Shown here: one piece after another, positions 58,654 to 64,000 of the stretch
Numbering within the stretch: the stretch's first letter is position 1
Layout of the letters: each line of letters starts with the position of its first letter
Source of the DNA: Clusia tigrina
Lineage: Eukaryota > Arthropoda > Insecta > Diptera > Clusiidae
Reading direction: 5' to 3'
NCBI GenBank assembly: GCA_920105625.2
Contig: OV050031.1
Coordinates: 228,642,194-228,706,193 of the forward strand
DNA length: 64,000 nt
The notes under the pieces: model-generated
What the model was told of the DNA's origin: nothing
Seen by the model: only the letters and a program-made list of their open reading frames with translations
Database searches by the model: none
Translations under genes and position numbers: made by a program

Positions 58654-61600
58654 AAGGACTGAGCAAAAGTGATTTTCGAGGAGTCATCAAAGAGAGCATT
58701 GTCATGCAACACCTAAGGAACACAAACGATGATTCAAAGCATACGAAGGACCTTTCTCCTGTCCGCTTGGAGTACCCGTTAAATGGTGACTTACAGTTTG
58801 AAGTGCTGTGAGGCTAGGAATTAAGTCCTCCACCCATATTTCTTGGTAAAGGACTTCAGAGAAAAAGAAATTGGGTTATTCTATTCTGGAATTTCATGGC
58901 ATTCGCACGAACTGAGGGATATATGAAACAATGCAGAGTCCACCTGCGACTAGTTAAAGCGAATTTCATTACCACGCCCATTCGCAAATGAAATCAATTT
59001 TCTTCAATTGCTTTTGACATTAATAACAATTTTCTCTCCCGCCAAACTATGAAAGAAAAGTTTTGCTTTGTGTCGACGACGCTGATTACTTTGCATTCCT
59101 GCCGACACTCGCTTATAAACAAACACTTATACACTCACACACAAACACACCTCACACCCGCACGCCAGCAAGGCAGAGCGGGACGCTGCTGCGGCTTTAG
59201 CCTTGTGTGCCGCCGCAAAGGCAGCCAAGCAGAGCAGCTCCGCCCGCCACAAAACCCAGTCTTCTGCCGCCTACAAACACCGTGACGCTGTTGATGTTAA
59301 CGACGATGATGACGATGATGATGATGACTGTGATGACTGTGCTGAGCATGACGATGACAAATAATTTCATTAATTTCCACTACGACTTTGTTGCTGAAAA
59401 CTTTTGCCAAAGATCAGTTTCAGTTTGATTTCAGGTCTTAAGACATTCAGCGACAAAGAAGAGGAAGTGGAAAGAAGCGGAAGCGACTGGGGCAGGAGCA
59501 CATTTGCACATGACAAGCAGGAAGCTACATGAGAGCACGGATGCTCGCATGTAGCTGCGGTAATGGCGGTGCGGGAACTGCACCGACGACAACAACGGCC
59601 ACAATGCAAACGAGACGCTCCCTGAAAGTAGTTGATGAAATGCTTCTGCCTACGCGCAACTTTGTTCGGGAGATGGCAGGAAAGCATTTCAGAATTGTGC
59701 ATAATTGATTTTAAATGTTCGCGACAAATTGTAGCGTGAAGAAAGAGCACCAAGTGGGGAGGGAACAACAGAGCCACATTCATGCATGCGAGATGCGGGA
59801 GGGCTGCGACGCTTGTGAATGCTTTAATGAGTTCATAAAACTGCCAAGAAGCTCTGCAGCGACTGCGGCTCCAAGGGCGCAGTGCAGCCTCTGAGGTCGC
59901 AGTTTTGCAATGTTATTTTATTTCTTTAAATACTACTTAAATTCCTGTCACCAATGCGAAGGAAGTTCTCGCCGACTGCTGAGAAGGCTCGAATTGTCTC
60001 TGTTTGGACCCAAACGTGTTTGAGTTTCATACAAAATAATTGTAGATTAGGTAAAATACTTTTAAGTTAAGGTATGGAAGTGGAGAAGGAGGCTTGCTCT
60101 GTTGTAGTGAAGGGGAGTACAATCCGTACTCCCCAATCCGTCAATCAGCGAGGCAGCCAACAAAGGGACATGATAGTGAGGGTAGTGGCCGTTTCACGGC
60201 TGTGGATCACAGGCAGTACTTGAATTAATTAAGATATCCCCAAATACGAGTGTGCAGAGGACCACTGTGACCACTTTGGACTAACATGGAATTGCTTTGC
60301 CTGTTATGGAATAGAGAAGTGCTGTTTAAAATATAAGACCCAGTGAGGAAATTTATAATAATATTCTCCACACTTAGCCACACATTTTAAAATGAAAATT
60401 GTGTTGCAGACAAGGAAAACTCGGAAGCAAATTTTAAGCGAAACAAGTCGAGACCCTGAGCTGACTATCCATGATGATGTTTTGCTTTCTGCCTTTATTC
60501 TTAGTTTTCGGACTTCAATTTACAGAGTAAAAGAAAGCTTCAAAAACTCCTTTGATTTGTTCGACACTCTCTACAATGAGTAGCATGAAGATAGCCCTCA
60601 TTTGTGTGTTTGAAGTTTTCTGTTCACTCGCCATCTCCAGCAACTGTGAAGTCTTCCATTTATGCAGCCATTAATCACTTCCGAATATCACTCATACGCC
60701 CCGCCAATATCACTGCCAATGCTGCTGTTCAAATTCGCTTTAAAATTGAAATCTGTTACGAGTACAACAATTAGGGTCTACAATCTGCAAATAAACTTTT
60801 AAGCACTCGCAAATGACTCTGAACCCCCCACGCCCACTGGACCACCCAAATCGTTCGCACAATTTTCACAATGCGCCGTCATTAGCGAATAATGATTTCT
60901 TCATTTAAACTTTGCCCCCACCCACGGCGTGTAACGAAGAGCGAGAACAAGTTAAAACAATTAATTTTGGTACATAGGTAGGTGAAGCCATCAATTTGAA
61001 CTCAGTTTTCAATCGCGTACAGCTACAGTTACACCCATGCCGCCCTGGGGTCGCACCAAGCGGAATTGTGTAGCAAAAGATTAAACAATTTATCATCGTC
61101 GTGCCGAGTTCTTTAAACCGAAAACGCAGTTTCATCGTGTAAATTAATACCAAAAATGGCTCCAAGTGAGCCGGGAAAAGTTTTCGCTCAATACTCAAAC
61201 CGTTGCACAAGTTTAAACGCGTGTCGGGGTGGGGGTGGCGGCAGCAAGCAGCAATAATAGTAAAATACCTTGTAAGTAAATTGCGAAAAAAGCAAACATA
61301 AATGGAAAATCCATTTCCGTTGTTCGTTACGTGCTGGCGGTGGTGGCGAAGCTCGCTCGCGGCGAGTTTGTTACTTTCCGCTGCGCTTTGGCGCTCGTTT
61401 TTGTTGAAATGTTAAGCGATGTTGATGTTGGTGGCGATGGAGGCGATGGCGATGGCAGTGGAAGCGGGCGCTGGAAACCACCGAGGAGGTTTCAGTTGCT
61501 GGCGCCGCACTCTTTCACAGTTACTTTGTTTTAGTTACAGTCTTACTTAAAAAGAAAATTAATTAGCTTTGGCTAGTTTGCCATTTTTCTTTGCATTTCG

Positions 61601-62083
61601 CTTTTTGTTTTCGGCTCTTTCTGAGTTGGTGGCTAAGTTTGCATTGTGTTGCAGCGCGCAAGGACGCCGCAGCAGCGCCGACCGCACAACTTTTCACCAG
61701 ATTATTTGAATAAAAGCGGCGGTGAAAAAATGCTGCATTTGCACAAAAGCAACAAGGAAGATATTTTAATTAAACGCCACTGAGGTGCTGCTGGGCGCCC
61801 GCACCTGCTTTCAGGCCGTCGCCCTCCCTGCTGCGGGCCCTAATGAGGCAACGATACGGTGCGAGCTAAAAATGATTAACCGCAAACCACTCGAAAGTAC
61901 GACGAGGATAGTGGTACCAGTTAATGTGGCGATTAATGAGAACGTGGGCAGAACGTTGCCAGCGTCACTGCACCGGCATTAAAGTGGATTTCAGCCGTCT
62001 TTGCTGACAATTTCCTGAACTGAGCTTCACACGGAACGCTTTGCAACTTTGTTGAAGCATTCTGTTCCGAATTAATACAAACT
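58654..62083. other. non-coding stretch with GAT repeat and one hairpin
   Basis: No gene is recognised. It includes GAC/GAT repeats at 59301-59340, a perfect 9-bp hairpin GGGGAGTAC/GTACTCCCC at 60112-60134, and a GGCGAT-type run near 61430-61470. An ATG-started 63-codon frame at 60392-60583 cannot be supported as a gene. Confidence 0.55.
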
Positions 62084-62313
62084 AACTTGATCAATAGCCG
62101 CCCTCTGTGGTCTAGTGCTAAGCATGCTAGACTGTTACCCCGAGGGTCGCAGGTTCAAATCCTGCCACGGGCTTGGTCTCCAAAATGCTTCTATAAAATC
62201 CTTTTCTCTTCGAGTCGAAAGCCTCTGTAGCTAGTACTCATTCCCCCAACACCTTGCACTCATAATTAATTATAGTGTAAGATATAATAATAATAATAAT
62301 AAAACTTGATCAA
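62084..62313 (+). mobile_element. tRNA-derived SINE with 11-bp target duplication
   Basis: AACTTGATCAA at 62084-62094 recurs at 62303-62313. The insert opens with a tRNA-like head (about 62098-62174). An A-box-like TGGTCTAGTGC lies at 62108-62118 and a perfect B box, GGTTCAAATCC, at 62152-62162, with a good five-pair T stem (GCAGG/CCTGC). The acceptor and anticodon stems pair poorly, so this is not a working tRNA gene. A tRNA-unrelated body and a TAA-repeat tail (62285-62300) follow. RNA polymerase III would transcribe such an element and a non-LTR reverse transcriptase would mobilise it. Confidence 0.85.
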
Positions 62314-62421
62314 GTAGCCATGCCTCGCAACCGCGGCTCACAACGCACCCAACTGGTGGTCTCAGTGGCATCACTGGTTAATTGGTGATGCGGCTGCCCA
62401 ACCTACCTACCTAACTTGATC
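62303..62421 (+). mobile_element. second retroposon inserted at the same target, CCTA tail
   Basis: A 99-bp insert (62314-62412) lies between AACTTGATC at 62303-62311 and 62413-62421. It ends in CCCAACCTACCTACCT. Just before the tail, GCATCAC at 62368-62374 pairs perfectly with GTGATGC at 62385-62391. It belongs to the same structural class as the elements at 1900-2069, 44831-45011 and 45433-45515. It shares its left duplication with the SINE. Confidence 0.75.
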
Positions 62422-64000
62422 CAAAAGAGCCTATGATGACTCTATTTGGAGTTGTTCACAATTGTGGTGTAGTGTGGCACTTGGATGCATTTCTAAGGCC
62501 TGCGAATTGATCGACCTGAGTCGTTCATAGTCTGTTCAATGGAAGAAGAAACCAACTGAAATGGCTTGATTATTCCCGTGAATTACAGTTTCTATGTTCT
62601 TCACCCTGTCCTTAATATAACTAATTCCAAGTGTAGTGTCTGAAACAATTGTTGTCACTGAAATCCGAATTTTTCAACCAGTGCAGAGAGGAGGATTGCA
62701 TCAGTCAAGATTTCTGAAGGACACGTATGAATCATTGCATGAGCTGATTGTCTAGTAAGGCAGGTACGGATCGTATGAATAGAAACTCTACCCTAGAAAC
62801 TCTACCCTAGAAACTCTACCCTAAGTCTTCACAGTAGCCAAAGAGAAGCTATGCTAAGTAACTTTGCAGTGGAACTGATCAAATTGTGCAATCAACCGTG
62901 TTTCGAATTGCTGCAAGTGCTGTTCAATAAGCTTCCCATTTATTCTAGTATTATTTGCAATTTGGCAATTTATAATGCAATTGTCATTTCATTGGCTGAA
63001 TATGAAGATGGAGATACCTTGACCTAATATAGAAGTCCAATAAAATATGCCACATGGTGGTAACTCTTTGACTTTACTCTCTCTTTCTTACTCTCTCGTT
63101 GCCACTCTATCGGTCCCACTATCTCTGTTATAAATTGCTATGTTGCCAAATTTCTTATAAGGATCCTGTATGGAGTATACGAGTTAACATTAAATAAAGT
63201 TGTAATCGGGCTCTTCAACTATTTTCACCACGCGATCCGCATTTGATATGAAACAAGTTACAAAAAAGTTCTAATCGTGGGGTAATTTTATTACGTAAGT
63301 ATGCAGAATATTAGAATACATGGAAATGTGCTGTACTCTGCTCTTATATACATAATTATTCTTATATGCTTCTCCAGGATGCTTGAATGATATGAACAGT
63401 AAGTCAAATGATAATGAACAGTAAGCCAGTCCACCAGTCACTTTTTGCTGATCGTTTAGTATGGTACGAGTATATGAATAGTTTGCTTTCCATTCAGGAC
63501 AAACCTAGGCAATCAATCTTGCCAAAACCAACGATAGAGAGAGGATTTATCAAGGCCCCCATATTGCTTGAGATCTTTTCCAGCAGAATCCTGTTTATAT
63601 ACCCGCCCTATGAGTTACAAGTAGGCAGTTGCAACTGCATTATGGAAAATTGTTGTTGGAGTTCAACTAAAACCAGGTTGGATAAGAAACAAGTACCCAT
63701 CCAAACATTTAACTAAATCTCTTTTGTATATTTAGCTAAACCGCTCTATCTCTATTTAAGGGATCCGGCTCAGGATTCCCAACACGGAAAAGGAGGCCGT
63801 TGCTTTCAGTTTAGCTTAAATTTTCTTAAAGTACTCAGTCAGCTTTTACGGGAAATTGCTTTGCACGGATGAAAGGTGGCAAGTGAGTTTCCTGCCGCGC
63901 ACACAACAATGAGCGGCAGGAACGCATAACAAGGCCAACCTTTATTAAGAAACAGCACCTTTACGGCGAAATGTTGTCAACATAAGGCCAGGATACACAG
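62422..64000. other. non-coding stretch
   Basis: No gene is recognised. A 14-15-bp motif, AAACTCTACCCTAG, is repeated about three times near 62785-62822. CTCT-rich sequence lies near 63078-63130. The rest is AT-rich sequence to the window edge. Confidence 0.55.

Noticed and set aside
60392..60583. ATG-started 63-codon open frame
   Set aside because: It is too short to judge without homology, and a TTTACAG acceptor-like site inside it gives no clear exon model.
62098..62174. Functional tRNA gene
   Set aside because: The T stem and B box are good, but the acceptor and anticodon stems do not pair well. The sequence sits inside a SINE with a target duplication and TAA tail.
1..64000. CRISPR array, operon or bacterial mobile element
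   Set aside because: The window is eukaryotic. The tandem repeats found are contiguous minisatellites without spacers.

Overview
This window looks like gene-poor nuclear DNA from a higher dipteran, probably a true fruit fly or a relative. That is inference from four things: the abundance of CAG/GTT, CA/TG and GAT simple repeats, the mariner, Ty3/gypsy and non-LTR families present, the many short retroposon ends with CCTAACCT-like tails, and the long AT-rich intron-like or intergenic stretches. There are no prokaryotic features. Host coding content is almost absent. The one stretch that reads like a real host exon is on the minus strand at 17000-16523: a predicted signal peptide followed by a Pro/Ala/Ser/Gly-rich, acidic segment, ending at a plausible splice donor. 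No matching downstream exon is recognisable to its left, so the first intron probably runs out of the window.

The centrepiece is a complete, apparently very young Ty3/gypsy (Metaviridae-type) LTR retrotransposon at 23419-33754. It has two 483-bp LTRs that look identical by eye, a 4-bp target duplication (CCAT), a primer binding site, an intact gag, an intact pol (protease, reverse transcriptase, RNase H, integrase) and a polypurine tract. Pol lies in the -1 frame relative to gag. A canonical slippery heptamer, G GGA AAC, sits in the correct phase inside the 55-nt overlap, so Gag-Pol is probably made by -1 ribosomal frameshifting. There is no recognisable env. Instead about 2.6 kb of non-coding DNA lies between pol and the 3' LTR, with a long A-rich tract and a second polypurine-like motif.

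Layout, left to right. 1-13206: non-coding, with a small retroposon (1900-2069), a 216-bp tandem duplication (4503-4938), microsatellites and a second probable retroposon (11212-11296). 13207-14476: a decayed mariner. 14477-17422: a 45-bp minisatellite and the secreted-protein exon with a candidate start site. 17423-23414: non-coding with a G-rich 20-bp minisatellite. 23415-33758: the LTR retrotransposon with its target duplications. 33759-42678: non-coding. 42679-45515: a graveyard of non-LTR fragments and short retroposons, including one nested insertion. 45516-62083: non-coding with a perfect 22-bp palindrome, another non-LTR fragment and simple repeats. 62084-62421: a tRNA-derived SINE and a second retroposon stacked at the same target. 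62422-64000: non-coding.

Apart from the LTR element, whose parts work together as one replication unit, the features are independent insertions into a large intron or intergenic region.
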